57,231 bases of DNA from Diplocloster agilis (GTDB lineage Bacteria; Bacillota; Clostridia; Lachnospirales; Lachnospiraceae): NCBI RefSeq assembly GCF_019042275.1, contig NZ_JAHQCW010000011.1:69543-126773 (forward strand), given 5' to 3'. The notes under the pieces are model-generated. The model searched no databases and was not told the DNA's origin. It was given only the letters and a program-made list of their open reading frames with translations. The position numbers and the translations under genes are program-made. Shown piece by piece: positions 9,148-18,207 of the stretch. Positions within the stretch are counted from its first letter, which is position 1; every line of letters begins with the position of its first letter.

Positions 9148-9308
9148 TACTTTAATACAAAATAAATATACGTTAATCCTTTAATCCTCCTGATATCCGG
9201 CTGGAATGTAAGCTGTCCTGTCGATGAAGACGTCGATTATGCTTTTATTTTAGCTAATTAAGAAAGTATCCCATCAACTAAGCTACCCGTTAACTGCAAA
9301 CCTACTAT
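9148..9308. other. AT-rich spacer between palindromes A and B
   Basis: About 160 bases with no supported gene. On the minus strand a stretch of about 22 codons is open and ends at a TAA near 9182, but it has no start signal; it may be a gene remnant or chance. Confidence 0.5.
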
Positions 9309-9785
9309 CGGGGAATCTGCAAAGGATCGGAAGGACAGTGGCCGGCTGCGGTCTGCGTAAGCGGGTTTGGGCGGCGGGGCGCTGGGGTGCCGGGTTGATG
9401 CAAGGGCTGGATTCCGGCTGCTGGCCGGCGTGTTCCATCCGGCTGCGCTGCATTGGCGCAGCTTTTAGTACCTCTTAAATGAAAAACCGCAGGAAATCGA
9501 AGACTCAAAACGGTTTTCCATACCGTTTTGAGAGGGCTGTTGAGTGGAGAAACCATCAAGGTTTCTCCGCGAATCAGCCCGATTCTTCAATTTCCTGCGG
9601 TTTTTCATTTTAGAGGTACTTAAAGCTGTGACAGAGCAGCGCAGCCGGATGGAACACGCCGGCCAGCGGCCGGAACCCAGCCCTTGCATCAACCCGGCAC
9701 CCCAGCGCCCCGCCGCCCAAACCCGCTTACGCAGACCGCAGCCGACCACTGTCCTTCCGATCCGTCCCTCCGCACATTCCCCCAA
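9309..9785. repeat. Giant branched palindrome B (about 477 bp)
   Basis: The arms 9309-9554 and 9560-9785 are inverted copies closing on a 5-base loop (9555-9559) with the terminal stem GGAGAAACC/GGTTTCTCC. The left arm alone carries a side hairpin (CTCAAAACGGT 9504-9514 paired with ACCGTTTTGAG 9522-9532), so the fold is Y-shaped. A few mismatched patches interrupt the main stem. The right arm ends one base from the stop codon of ptsH, so B is also the immediate 3' region of the cda-glm-ptsH operon. Confidence 0.93.
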
Positions 9786-9786
9786 C

Positions 9787-10050
9787 CTACTCCCCAAGGC
9801 CGCCTTCGATGGCCTCTATCAGGGTCTTTAAAGCCTGTTCCTCGTCTTCGCCTTCACATACGAACTCTACTTCGTCTCCACATTTTACACAGGCCCCCAA
9901 TACGCTTAAAACGCTTTTGGCGTTCGCCGTATTTTCCTTAAATGTGAATGTAATCACGGATTTAAACTGCATGGCCGTTTTACATAAAATTCCGGCGGGT
10001 CTTAAGTGCAGACCGGTCGGGTTCTTGATTACTACTTTTTGGCTAACCAT
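9787..10050 (-). CDS. ptsH: HPr phosphocarrier protein of the PTS
   Basis: An 87-residue HPr, the small cytoplasmic carrier that passes phosphate from enzyme I to sugar-specific PTS proteins. The active-site histidine is His15 in PTGLHLRPAG. Ser46, the residue used by HPr kinase/phosphorylase in Firmicutes for carbon catabolite control, is present in NAKSVLSVLG. Having both residues marks it as a functional HPr rather than the Crh type, which lacks the histidine. The start follows AGGAGGT. It lies 14 bases after glmM on the same strand, an unusual place for ptsH, which more often pairs with ptsI; here it forms the tail of the c-di-AMP/peptidoglycan operon. Confidence 0.95.
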   Translation of the reverse strand: MVSQKVVIKNPTGLHLRPAGILCKTAMQFKSVITFTFKENTANAKSVLSVLGACVKCGDEVEFVCEGEDEEQALKTLIEAIEGGLGE

Positions 10051-10064
10051 AAATGATACCTCCT

Positions 10065-11414
10065 CTACAGCATGGTCTTTGTTATCAAATCTGCCAGTTT
10101 TTTCGCTTCTTTTTCAATCAGCTTCTGGTCCTTGCCTTCTATCATTACTCTTACCAGCGGTTCCGTACCGGAGGGACGGATCAGTACCCTGCCTTCTCCG
10201 GCAAATTTATCTTCCAGCTCTTTGATGGCGGCTGCTATCTCCGGATATTCCATGTAGCGGTCTTTTTTGTGAGTCGGCACTTTGGCGTTGATCAGAGCCT
10301 GGGGCATCACCTGCATGATGGATGCCAGCTCGGACAACGGTTTTCCTGTCTTGGACACGACTTCCAACAGATGCAGCGCGCTGATCAGTCCGTCTCCGGT
10401 GGTGTTTTCGTCCAGAAAGATAATGTGACCGGACTGCTCTCCGCCCAGGTTATAGCCGGCTTCTATCATCCGTTCTAATACGTACCGGTCGCCGACTTTC
10501 GTCTGCTCGATCACCAGACCGTTCTTCTTACCCATCAGGAAGAAGCCCAGATTGCTCATGACTGTTGCCACGATTGTATTTTGTTTTAGTTTTCCCTGTT
10601 CTTTGAGGTAGTATCCGCAGATACCCATCAGCTGATCGCCGTCCACGACTTTTCCCTGCTCGTCTACCGCCAGCAGTCTGTCCGCGTCACCGTCAAATGC
10701 CAGGCCCAGGGAAGCTTTTTCGTATACCACACGGGCCATAAGTTCTTCCATGTGGGTTGAACCGCAGTTGGCGTTTATATTAGTGCCATCCGGGTCGGTA
10801 TGGATCGCTACCACATCGGCTCCCAGCTCAGTTAGGGTCTCGATCGCGGTGTAATAGGAGGCTCCTTCCGCGCAGTCTACGACAATTTTCATGCCTTTCA
10901 AGTCTACATCTACCACTGATTTTGCGAATTCAATGTAGTCTTCCCGCGCGTCGAACCGATAGCTGACATGGCCGACCATGGGACCTACGGGTACCGGCAG
11001 GTCTTTCATACCGTTACGAATGATTTCTTCAATCTCGTCCTCTAATGCGTCGGATAACTTGTATCCGCTTCCGTTGAAAAATTTGATTCCGTTGAATTCT
11101 ACCGGATTATGGGAGGCAGATATCACAACGCCTGCATCTACCTGGTATTTTCTGGTCAAGTATGCCACAGCCGGAGTCGGCAGCACACCGATATAAACTG
11201 CGTTGGCGCCCACAGAACAGATTCCTGCCATCAGGGCATTCGCCAGCATCCCGCCGGATATTCTTGTATCACATCCCACCAAGATCGTTGGTTTGTGTTC
11301 ATTTTCTTTTGTCAGAACATAGGCACCCGCCTGTCCAAGCTGCATTGCAAGTGTGGGAGTCAGCTCTGTGTTGGCTACTCCTCTTACGCCATCGGTACCG
11401 AATAGTCTTCCCAT
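10065..11414 (-). CDS. glmM: Phosphoglucosamine mutase
   Basis: A 449-residue cytoplasmic enzyme that converts glucosamine-6-phosphate to glucosamine-1-phosphate, the step before UDP-GlcNAc in peptidoglycan synthesis. It has the phosphohexomutase signature ISASHNP with phospho-Ser101, the metal-binding loop [12 protein letters not shown] around residue 240, the sugar-binding GGEQSGH, and the phosphate-binding [12 protein letters not shown] near the C-terminus. N-terminal [12 protein letters not shown] is typical. It follows cdaR by 51 bases with GGAGGT before its ATG. The cdaA-cdaR-glmM order is a conserved Firmicutes cluster in which GlmM and the diadenylate cyclase CdaA are known to interact. 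Confidence 0.97.
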   Translation of the reverse strand: MGRLFGTDGVRGVANTELTPTLAMQLGQAGAYVLTKENEHKPTILVGCDTRISGGMLANALMAGICSVGANAVYIGVLPTPAVAYLTRKYQVDAGVVISASHNPVEFNGIKFFNGSGYKLSDALEDEIEEIIRNGMKDLPVPVGPMVGHVSYRFDAREDYIEFAKSVVDVDLKGMKIVVDCAEGASYYTAIETLTELGADVVAIHTDPDGTNINANCGSTHMEELMARVVYEKASLGLAFDGDADRLLAVDEQGKVVDGDQLMGICGYYLKEQGKLKQNTIVATVMSNLGFFLMGKKNGLVIEQTKVGDRYVLERMIEAGYNLGGEQSGHIIFLDENTTGDGLISALHLLEVVSKTGKPLSELASIMQVMPQALINAKVPTHKKDRYMEYPEIAAAIKELEDKFAGEGRVLIRPSGTEPLVRVMIEGKDQKLIEKEAKKLADLITKTML

Positions 11415-11465
11415 TTAAAACCTCCAAATATTATATTTGTTCTTCTATGGTCACTTAAAAATTTG

Positions 11466-12743
11466 CTATTTCTTTTTTAAATCGATTTTTACAGTGACCT
11501 GGTCTTTTACAGTATATGGACTTGGAACGGTCACGGTTACCGGAACTTCATAACTGCCGGCCCGTTTATAACCGGACAAATCTATGGAAGCCTTCAGGGT
11601 ACTTTGGTCAAATTTAGCTTTTTCCGCTTCCAGCGCCTCCAGAGTAATAACCAGATTTCCCATACTGTCAGTGAAGGAGTAGGAGTACCCTTCCGGAGCG
11701 CCTGTCACTTCGATGCTGTCCTTGGACACCAGCTCATTCCATTCCACCATTTTTTCTATATAGGCGATCACCAATACCTGGCTCTTTCCATCCTCGTCCA
11801 CCGGGTCTACGACTTTGATATCATCAGATTTTATGACTTCTGAAGCAATATCAATCACTGCACTTACATCTTTCTCATCACCGCTAATTGTTAACAATGA
11901 CGGACTAATCGTAATTGAATTTCCAAGTTTTTCAAGAGCACTTTCCGGACCGGCCACCGTAATTTGATCCGGATCACACACAACGTTGGTTACCCTGTAA
12001 TCCTGGGCCGGATTTCCGTTATAAGATCCTGTCAAAGAGACCAGCTGTTTCTTGTACATAACAATCTTGACACTGATCCCGCTTTCCTTTTGTTCAAATT
12101 TAAGCTTATCTGCGTTAACTACCGGATCTCCGTCACTGTCCACCATAGTAAGCTTTATAGAAGAGAATGTCTGGTCCGTAGTCATATCTGTAACATTTAC
12201 CGTAGCCACGGCGTTCTTAACTTTTTTCACCACAGACTCCGGTCCTTTAATTTCAATGGAACTGATTGTCGGTATCTTTTCTCCAACTACATAACCGCCT
12301 CCAGGTGTTCCTTTCGTTACGACTGAGACTTTCACCGCTTTTGTTTCCGATTCCTCAATTGATATTTTCAAATTATGAGGACGGTAATATATATCACTTT
12401 CGTTGACATCATCCGGAAGAGTGATATCGATTGGCGCCACCCACGTCGATCCCATCTGTGTCAATTCCAGCATGTCAGCATGGGCTTTAAAATTTTCCGC
12501 CTTTAATTCCTGTATGACTGATTTTCTCGCTTTTACCGTGATATCCACGTGATCGCTGTCATCCAGCACACTGTATTCCTGATCGCTGGTGAGCGCTTTT
12601 ACATTCAGCATCTCCACCGCGATTCCGTCATAGGATTGGGAAATAACCGGATCGTTGATCTGTACCACAAGGAACCAGATGACGATAGCTGCGGCCAGCG
12701 AGATCAGTTTTAGACCAATATTATTGGCCAGCTTTTCTTTCAT
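11466..12743 (-). CDS. cdaR: YbbR-domain regulator of diadenylate cyclase
   Basis: A 425-residue protein with one N-terminal membrane helix (about 10-28, NNIGLKLISLAAAIVIWFLV) and an extracytoplasmic run of about four YbbR-like beta domains ending in a basic C-terminus. CdaR proteins bind and modulate CdaA at the membrane. Its start overlaps the end of cdaA by 23 bases, so translation is coupled and the two proteins are probably made in proportion. The length is typical for Clostridia. Confidence 0.94.
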   Translation of the reverse strand: MKEKLANNIGLKLISLAAAIVIWFLVVQINDPVISQSYDGIAVEMLNVKALTSDQEYSVLDDSDHVDITVKARKSVIQELKAENFKAHADMLELTQMGSTWVAPIDITLPDDVNESDIYYRPHNLKISIEESETKAVKVSVVTKGTPGGGYVVGEKIPTISSIEIKGPESVVKKVKNAVATVNVTDMTTDQTFSSIKLTMVDSDGDPVVNADKLKFEQKESGISVKIVMYKKQLVSLTGSYNGNPAQDYRVTNVVCDPDQITVAGPESALEKLGNSITISPSLLTISGDEKDVSAVIDIASEVIKSDDIKVVDPVDEDGKSQVLVIAYIEKMVEWNELVSKDSIEVTGAPEGYSYSFTDSMGNLVITLEALEAEKAKFDQSTLKASIDLSGYKRAGSYEVPVTVTVPSPYTVKDQVTVKIDLKKK

Positions 12744-13602
12744 CTCTATGCCTTCCTTTCCACAGTCTGAACCGTCTGGATTCGGCTTCCTTGCCCTGTA
12801 TTTCTACCAGACGTTTTTTAAGCACATCCTGATCCACATTTCTCCACAGACGTCCTCCCTGCGCAACGGATACCGCACCGGTTTCTTCCGATACGACAAT
12901 TGTAAAGGAATCCGTAACCTCGCTGATCCCTATGGCCGCCCGGTGTCTGGTTCCTAACTCCTTGCTGAGTTCCATGTTGTCCGACAGAGGCAGGTAGCAG
13001 GTCGCGGCTGTGATCCGATCTCCACACATGATAACAGCACCATCGTGCAATGGTGTATTATGCTCAAAGATATTCAAAATTAACTGGCTGGATATGGCGG
13101 AATCAATGACGATTCCCGTCCGCTCATACTCGGTCAGCGGTATGTCCATGGCTATTACGATTAACGCGCCGGTCTTCACCTTGCCCATCTCAAAGCAGGC
13201 TTTCACTACTTCGTTTATGGTCCGGTCGCTGAAGCGCTCGGAAGGCTCCTTGTTGCTATCAAAGGAGACTATGTTGGCAATCACATTTTTTTGACCCAGC
13301 TGCTCCAGGGCTTTTCTAAGCTCCGGCTGGAATATGACCACCAGCGCGATAATTCCGGCGTTTACAGATTTACCCACAATAAACAGGATCGTATCCATCC
13401 GGAAAATGAGCGCCATTAAGATAAAGAGCATCAGCAGTATAAATCCCTTAAGCAGAATCCAGGCTCTCGTATTTTTGATCCATACCAGTATCTCATAAAT
13501 CAGGAAGGCCAAAATAAGTACTTCTACGAAATCCGTCAGTTTCAGGTTCAGGGGTTTCAGATCAGTCATATATTGACTGAAAAAATTTGCCAGCGTACTC
13601 AT
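12721..13602 (-). CDS. cdaA: Membrane-bound diadenylate cyclase
   Basis: A 293-residue c-di-AMP synthase of the CdaA (YbbP) type. Three N-terminal membrane helices lie between about 20 and 100, followed by the DAC domain with the catalytic motifs HDGAVIM and TRHRAAIGIS (around residues 205 and 235) that bind ATP and metal. c-di-AMP controls potassium and osmolyte balance and cell-wall homeostasis in Firmicutes. It is followed by cdaR and glmM, its usual regulators, and preceded on the same strand by two uncharacterised membrane proteins. The RBS AAGGAAGTGAG precedes the ATG. Confidence 0.96.
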   Translation of the reverse strand: MSTLANFFSQYMTDLKPLNLKLTDFVEVLILAFLIYEILVWIKNTRAWILLKGFILLMLFILMALIFRMDTILFIVGKSVNAGIIALVVIFQPELRKALEQLGQKNVIANIVSFDSNKEPSERFSDRTINEVVKACFEMGKVKTGALIVIAMDIPLTEYERTGIVIDSAISSQLILNIFEHNTPLHDGAVIMCGDRITAATCYLPLSDNMELSKELGTRHRAAIGISEVTDSFTIVVSEETGAVSVAQGGRLWRNVDQDVLKKRLVEIQGKEAESRRFRLWKGRHRDERKAGQ

Positions 13603-13660
13603 TTTCTCACTTCCTTTCTCTGTTATTTCTAACTATCTTTTGCGGTTTTCATTCTGTCTT

Positions 13661-14617
13661 CTAGTATCTCTCGTTTCTTCTGTCATCTTTTTTTGCGTTG
13701 ATTTTCTTGATCTGTTTTTTCCGTGTCGTGACACTCATTTTGGGAACCGCTTTTACATAATAGTAATATTCATCGTCCTCAAATTGTACCCGTTCCGTCC
13801 TGGAATAATCCACACTGAACAGGAAAAAGTGCAGTACCAGCGCCACCAGCACCGCCACCAGGCTTCCCACGATTAGCATAAGCAGGGAATTGGACACATC
13901 CAGCACAAAGTCGCCGATCAGCAGGACAAAAATATCCGTGATGGCCCCCACACCGATCGCGATCCCCCAGGCATAGTCCACAGACAAACGTCGGATGATA
14001 TATACTACCATAATGGTTATCGTGAAAGCCGCTATCGTCAAAAGCATGGCCTTGTTGTCGATAATGCCATTGACCAGCAGGCTGATCCTGGTCAGCATCG
14101 ATTCCGCATCCGAATTGCTTAAAGCGCTGGCGTTGGTCTTCAGTAAATCAATCATATAATATACGGCTACTCCGCAGCCTACAGGCAGCGCTGCTACCGG
14201 CGCGCTCACCAGCCCAACGGAAATCGGTATCACATAGGGCACCTTCAGCGCAAACGCAATAGGCGTCAGCAGCAAAATAAAGCTGGATTTCGGAGATAAC
14301 CTGAGATAGAGCATGAGAATCAATAGTTCCACACACAGGATTACGATCCCGGCCTCTAAAGAAAGGCCAATCGCATGGCCGAGTATCAGCAGCCCCGCAA
14401 AAAATACCGCGAAATTCATCGGCAGAAAAGAGCAAAGCAACGCCAGTATAATTGCAATCGCCGGATTCTTCAGCGGTCTTAAATAACCCATGTTCTGGTT
14501 AATCAACAGAAACGCCGTTAAGGAAACTAAGAACTTATACAGCGGTGTGATATAAACTTCAAATTTTGCGTAGAAGTTTTTCAACTGCTCCCTAAATTCC
14601 AGTAATGTGATCATCAT
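13661..14617 (-). CDS. Uncharacterised polytopic membrane protein upstream of cdaA
   Basis: A 318-residue protein with roughly eight to ten membrane helices between residues 25 and 270 and a charged cytoplasmic tail containing FEDDEYYYYVKAVPK and a lysine-rich end. I do not recognise a named family. The preceding gene overlaps it by 26 bases, and cdaA starts 58 bases after its stop, so the three are probably cotranscribed. A role in cell envelope or c-di-AMP physiology is inference from position only. The ATG is behind AGGAGG at ideal spacing. Confidence 0.8.
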   Translation of the reverse strand: MMITLLEFREQLKNFYAKFEVYITPLYKFLVSLTAFLLINQNMGYLRPLKNPAIAIILALLCSFLPMNFAVFFAGLLILGHAIGLSLEAGIVILCVELLILMLYLRLSPKSSFILLLTPIAFALKVPYVIPISVGLVSAPVAALPVGCGVAVYYMIDLLKTNASALSNSDAESMLTRISLLVNGIIDNKAMLLTIAAFTITIMVVYIIRRLSVDYAWGIAIGVGAITDIFVLLIGDFVLDVSNSLLMLIVGSLVAVLVALVLHFFLFSVDYSRTERVQFEDDEYYYYVKAVPKMSVTTRKKQIKKINAKKDDRRNERY

Positions 14618-15047
14618 AAAGTTGTCCTCCTGATCGTTCTTGGCGCCCTGTCTTTTGCTCTTCCTGACTGTAAAAGGTATTCAGTTCTTTCAACAGCCTG
14701 TAGTAATCTTTCAAATCTTTTCTCGCCTGTTTGTAGCGGATCCGATATAAAATGTAGGAACATATCAGATATACAAGCATAACCGCCGCGTAGATGATTA
14801 CGATCTTTTCCACCATAACAACCAACTGGTCGGGATTCAGATTCGCAAGAACATAGTCCATGTTACAGACAGCCCAGAGCCCAAGCATAATGGCATATGC
14901 AATCGTCACAAATATTGCCGTTTTGATTACATTATAACTGATATAATCGGATTGAAAATAACTGGCCAGAGGAATCTCTTTCTTTCCGTCGTTCTCCTCA
15001 TAAATCGCCAGCTTTGTCATCAACCTGATCTTTTCTTCATTTACCAT
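14592..15047 (-). CDS. Small two-helix membrane protein, first gene of the cda operon
   Basis: A 151-residue protein with membrane helices at about 41-62 and 78-101, a charged cytoplasmic N-terminus, and a basic, probably helical C-terminal segment (about 103-140). No family recognised. It starts with GAGGTGA before the ATG, is the first gene after a good promoter, and overlaps the next membrane protein by 26 bases, which suggests the two work as a pair. Confidence 0.78.
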   Translation of the reverse strand: MVNEEKIRLMTKLAIYEENDGKKEIPLASYFQSDYISYNVIKTAIFVTIAYAIMLGLWAVCNMDYVLANLNPDQLVVMVEKIVIIYAAVMLVYLICSYILYRIRYKQARKDLKDYYRLLKELNTFYSQEEQKTGRQERSGGQLYDDHITGI

Positions 15048-15095
15048 CTGGTCACCTCAAAGCATTCATTGAATTTCCAAATTCTGATAAAACTT

Positions 15096-15124
15096 ATTAT
15101 AACATAGAAGGCCGGGAATGAAAA
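15096..15124 (-). promoter_or_regulatory. Promoter of the cda-glm-ptsH operon
   Basis: Minus strand TTTTCA (15119-15124), 17 bases, TATAAT (15096-15101) with an upstream TG (extended -10). It lies 49 bases before the first gene of the operon. Confidence 0.65.
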
Positions 15125-15133
15125 GTAATTTGG

Positions 15134-15850
15134 TCAATATCCCCTGCCAATCGCCAGGCACACAAAGTATACCTGTTCCACGCCATTCGCCTTCAGCGCC
15201 TTCGCCAGCGCATCCATGGTACTTCCGGTGGTGTAGATATCATCCACAAGCACTACTGTTTTACATTCTATCGCATTTGGCTTTACATGAAAAGCGCTTT
15301 TTAAATTATTCTTGCGTTCTTTGTCATTTAATTCTTTCTGGGGGGTTGTTTTCTTAACACGATATACCAGATCGGTACGGACAGGTATCTGAAACTCTTT
15401 TGAAAGACCTCTGGCCAGCAATTCGGCCTGATTAAAGCCCCGGAAGGCAAGCCTTGCCTTGTGTATGGGCACGGGAATCAGGGCGTCCGGCTTCCACCTG
15501 CGCATTTGTATGCGGCTGGCCTTACACATTTCTTCCGCATAGTAATCTGCGTATTCACGCCTAAACGGGGCGTATTTGAATCGGGCGATACTGTTTTTCA
15601 TACCGGCGTCATACACAAACGCCGCTATGCCGCTCTCATAGTGGAAGGTCTTTCTTGCGCAGTCATAGCAATATTCCGCCGTTTCCTTTTCCAAAGGTTT
15701 TCCGCACCTTTTACATTTCGGTTCGGCAATCCTCTTGAACTGAGTCCGGCATTTTTTACAGATTTTCTCCCCATACGGCGTCACGATCTGATCACAGACA
15801 GGACACCTTCTGGGGAAGAAAAAATCTAATAACAACTCTTTCCATCTCAT
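15134..15850 (-). CDS. comF: ComF family phosphoribosyltransferase-like protein
   Basis: A 238-residue ComFC-type protein. The N-terminus holds a zinc-binding region with repeated CxxC pairs (CPVCDQIV, CKKCRTQF, CKRCGKPL, CYDCAR), and the C-terminal half has the phosphoribosyltransferase motif VVLVDDIYTTGST. ComF proteins act in DNA uptake by competent cells and more widely in DNA processing in the cytoplasm. The ATG overlaps the recD2 stop (ATGA), so the two are translationally coupled; pairing with a helicase supports a DNA-repair or recombination role. Confidence 0.93.
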   Translation of the reverse strand: MRWKELLLDFFFPRRCPVCDQIVTPYGEKICKKCRTQFKRIAEPKCKRCGKPLEKETAEYCYDCARKTFHYESGIAAFVYDAGMKNSIARFKYAPFRREYADYYAEEMCKASRIQMRRWKPDALIPVPIHKARLAFRGFNQAELLARGLSKEFQIPVRTDLVYRVKKTTPQKELNDKERKNNLKSAFHVKPNAIECKTVVLVDDIYTTGSTMDALAKALKANGVEQVYFVCLAIGRGY

Positions 15851-18072
15851 ATATGCTGCTGTGACACCTCCCTGATCCGGTCCCGCAGACCGGAATAGCG
15901 TGACTGTTCACTCTCGTTTTCCACCATGGCCCGAAACGTGGTTTCGCTTCCAATGATCGTTACGCACCGTCTGGCCCTGGTCACCGCCGTATACAGCAGA
16001 TTCCGGTTCAGGAGCATCCTGGGGCCTGTCAGAAGCGGAATAACCACCGCCGGGTACTCGCTGCCCTGGGCCTTATGGATCGTGATGGCATAGGCCAGTT
16101 CCAGCTCTTCTAACTGCTTGAAACTGTACTCCACGCATCTGCCCTCATCAAACTCCACCGTCAAAAGCTCCGCGAACAGATTGATTTCTTTGATGACTCC
16201 CATATCGCCGTTGAAGACGCCGGTGCCCTTGTCTGCCGTTATTCCGTAACGGCCCCGCACTTCCCACTCCAGCTGGTAATTATTCTTGATCTGCATTACC
16301 TTGTCGCCTTCCCGGTAAATGTGATCACCGTACTCCTTCTCCCGCTTATTAGGCCCGGGAGGGTTCAACGCCTGCTGGAGGGTTTTGTTCAGCTGCTCCA
16401 CGCCCAGGCTGCCTTTCCGCATGGGGGTCAGCACCTGAATATCGTAGGGCCTGGCCTCCACATAAGGAGGCAGCTTTTTGTCCACCAGGTAAATGATAGA
16501 CTGGGCTATGACGTTGGCATCCTCCCGCTTCAGGAAATAGAAATCCTTACTTTTATTGTTCAGTACCACCTGCTCGCCGGCATTGATCTTATGGGCGTTT
16601 ACCACAATATCACTCATGGAGGCCTGCCGGAATATTTTCGTCAGCCGGACCACATTGCAGCAATGGGATTCGATAATATCTTTCAGCACGCTTCCGGGGC
16701 CTACCGACGGCAGCTGGTTCACGTCCCCTACCATAATCAGGCGGGTCCCTACGGTTACCGCTTTTAACAGGGCATTCATCAGGCTGATATCCACCATGGA
16801 CATCTCGTCGATCATGATGACATCCGCCTCCAGTGGATTCTGCTCATTTCGTTCAAAATTAATCCGCCCGTCGTCATCATCCGGCACATAGGCCAGCTCC
16901 AGCATTCGGTGTATAGTCTGCGCTTCGTAGCCGGTGGCCTCGGTCATCCGCTTCGCCGCACGCCCAGTAGGCGCAGCCAGCCTGATCTCCAGGCCTTCCG
17001 TCTCAAAGAATTTGATCATAGCGTTGATCGTGGTTGTTTTACCGGTGCCGGGACCTCCGGTTATCACCAGCAGTCCGTTCTTCACCGCCTCAATCACGGC
17101 CATCCGCTGCATCTCATCCAGCTCGATATGAGCCACTTCTTCGATCTTCTCCAGACGTTCACTGATTTTTTCGGAAGAAATCTCACAGTTTACATTTAAA
17201 TCATGCAGCATGGCAGCCACATTTAACTCCAGGTAGTAATATTGGGCGGCATATACATTCCGGACTCCGTCTTTTTCCTTTACGATCAGTTTTTTATCCA
17301 TACAAAGATCCATGATAAACTTTTCGATATGCGTGATCTCCACCCGGAGCAGTTCCCCTGTCCGGTTCAGCAGCACAGGTTCCGGCAGATAGGTATGTCC
17401 TTCCGCTGCGGCCTGCATCAGCACATAGAGAATACCGCTGCGGATCCGGTAGTCCGAGTTGGATTGGATCCCAACTCTGGCTGCGATCTCGTCGGCGATC
17501 TTAAACCCCACTCCAGCCAGTTCGTCGGCCATCCGGTATGGGTTCTCCTGTATAATCCTGTACAGCTCCTGTCCGTAATGGCCATAGATTTTGACGGCCA
17601 GGTTTGTGCTGATTCCATATTTCTGGAGAAATATCATGGCATTGCGCATATCATGCTTGTCTACAACCTGGGCGGCGATCTCCTGCGCTTTGCGCTCGCT
17701 GATCCCCTTGACCTCCGCCAGGCGTTCCGGCTCCTCCTCCATAATGCGGAATGTGTCCTCACCGAATCTTCGGACGATCCTGGCCGCCAGGGCCGCGCCG
17801 ATCCCCTTGACCGCTCCGCTCCCCAGATATTTCTCAATGGACATCACATCCTCCGGTGATTTCAACTCAAAGGTTTCCACCTGAAACTGACGCCCGTAGA
17901 TCTGGTGTTCCGTATAGCTGCCGGATGCCTGCAACCGCTCCCCTTCACTTATATAAGGAAAAGATCCGACACAGGTGATCTCCTCCCCTTCGCTGATCAT
18001 GGATAACACCGTATATCCATTTTCTTCATTTCGGAACACAATATGCTCTATGTATCCTTCCAGCTTCTCCAT
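15847..18072 (-). CDS. recD2: RecD2-type DNA helicase
   Basis: A 741-residue SF1B helicase, the RecD2 form found in bacteria without RecBC, moving 5' to 3' on single-stranded DNA and involved in replication-fork and repair processes. It has an N-terminal OB-like region, helix-hairpin-helix repeats (about 85-200), a Walker A motif GGPGTGKTTT at about 339, a Walker B region VIMIDEMSMVD, and the C-terminal motif YAITIHKAQGSEYPAVVIP. Length and order fit the family. It precedes comF and follows mreB, from which it is separated by hairpins. Confidence 0.95.
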   Translation of the reverse strand: MEKLEGYIEHIVFRNEENGYTVLSMISEGEEITCVGSFPYISEGERLQASGSYTEHQIYGRQFQVETFELKSPEDVMSIEKYLGSGAVKGIGAALAARIVRRFGEDTFRIMEEEPERLAEVKGISERKAQEIAAQVVDKHDMRNAMIFLQKYGISTNLAVKIYGHYGQELYRIIQENPYRMADELAGVGFKIADEIAARVGIQSNSDYRIRSGILYVLMQAAAEGHTYLPEPVLLNRTGELLRVEITHIEKFIMDLCMDKKLIVKEKDGVRNVYAAQYYYLELNVAAMLHDLNVNCEISSEKISERLEKIEEVAHIELDEMQRMAVIEAVKNGLLVITGGPGTGKTTTINAMIKFFETEGLEIRLAAPTGRAAKRMTEATGYEAQTIHRMLELAYVPDDDDGRINFERNEQNPLEADVIMIDEMSMVDISLMNALLKAVTVGTRLIMVGDVNQLPSVGPGSVLKDIIESHCCNVVRLTKIFRQASMSDIVVNAHKINAGEQVVLNNKSKDFYFLKREDANVIAQSIIYLVDKKLPPYVEARPYDIQVLTPMRKGSLGVEQLNKTLQQALNPPGPNKREKEYGDHIYREGDKVMQIKNNYQLEWEVRGRYGITADKGTGVFNGDMGVIKEINLFAELLTVEFDEGRCVEYSFKQLEELELAYAITIHKAQGSEYPAVVIPLLTGPRMLLNRNLLYTAVTRARRCVTIIGSETTFRAMVENESEQSRYSGLRDRIREVSQQHI

Positions 18073-18096
18073 CCCGTCACCCTTCTTACCATGTTA

Positions 18097-18120
18097 CGCA
18101 GGCGAAGCTCCCCGCCTGCG
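18097..18120. terminator. Small GC hairpin between mreB and recD2
   Basis: CGCAGGCG (18097-18104) pairs with CGCCTGCG (18113-18120). It has no T-tract, so termination is uncertain; it lies 25 bases before the recD2 start on the minus strand. Confidence 0.4.
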
Positions 18121-18141
18121 GCACATTCTGCATATACAACA

Positions 18142-18195
18142 AGGGACGGGGGCTTTTACCGGTTCGGCACTGCGAACCTCAAAGCCTCCGTCCCT
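18142..18195 (-). terminator. Hairpin downstream of mreB
   Basis: AGGGACGG (18142-18149) pairs with CCGTCCCT (18188-18195), and the stem continues inward to a second stem GGTTCG/CGAACC. It begins 12 bases after the mreB stop and is followed on the minus strand by TTGTTGT, a weak T-rich tail. Confidence 0.6.
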
Positions 18196-18207
18196 GCTTA
18201 TTCAGCT

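Noticed and set aside
9181-9250. Short open stretch on the minus strand between palindromes A and B that looks faintly protein-like
   Set aside because: About 22 codons with no start or ribosome site; too short to call a gene remnant.
8820-9785. Palindromes A and B as ordinary intrinsic terminators
   Set aside because: Arms of about 150 to over 200 bases with no T-tract after the stem are outside the normal form of intrinsic terminators, although they may still influence 3' ends.
17242-17859. A 205-codon open frame opposite recD2
   Set aside because: Antisense shadow of a well-supported gene; no start signal or recognisable domain.
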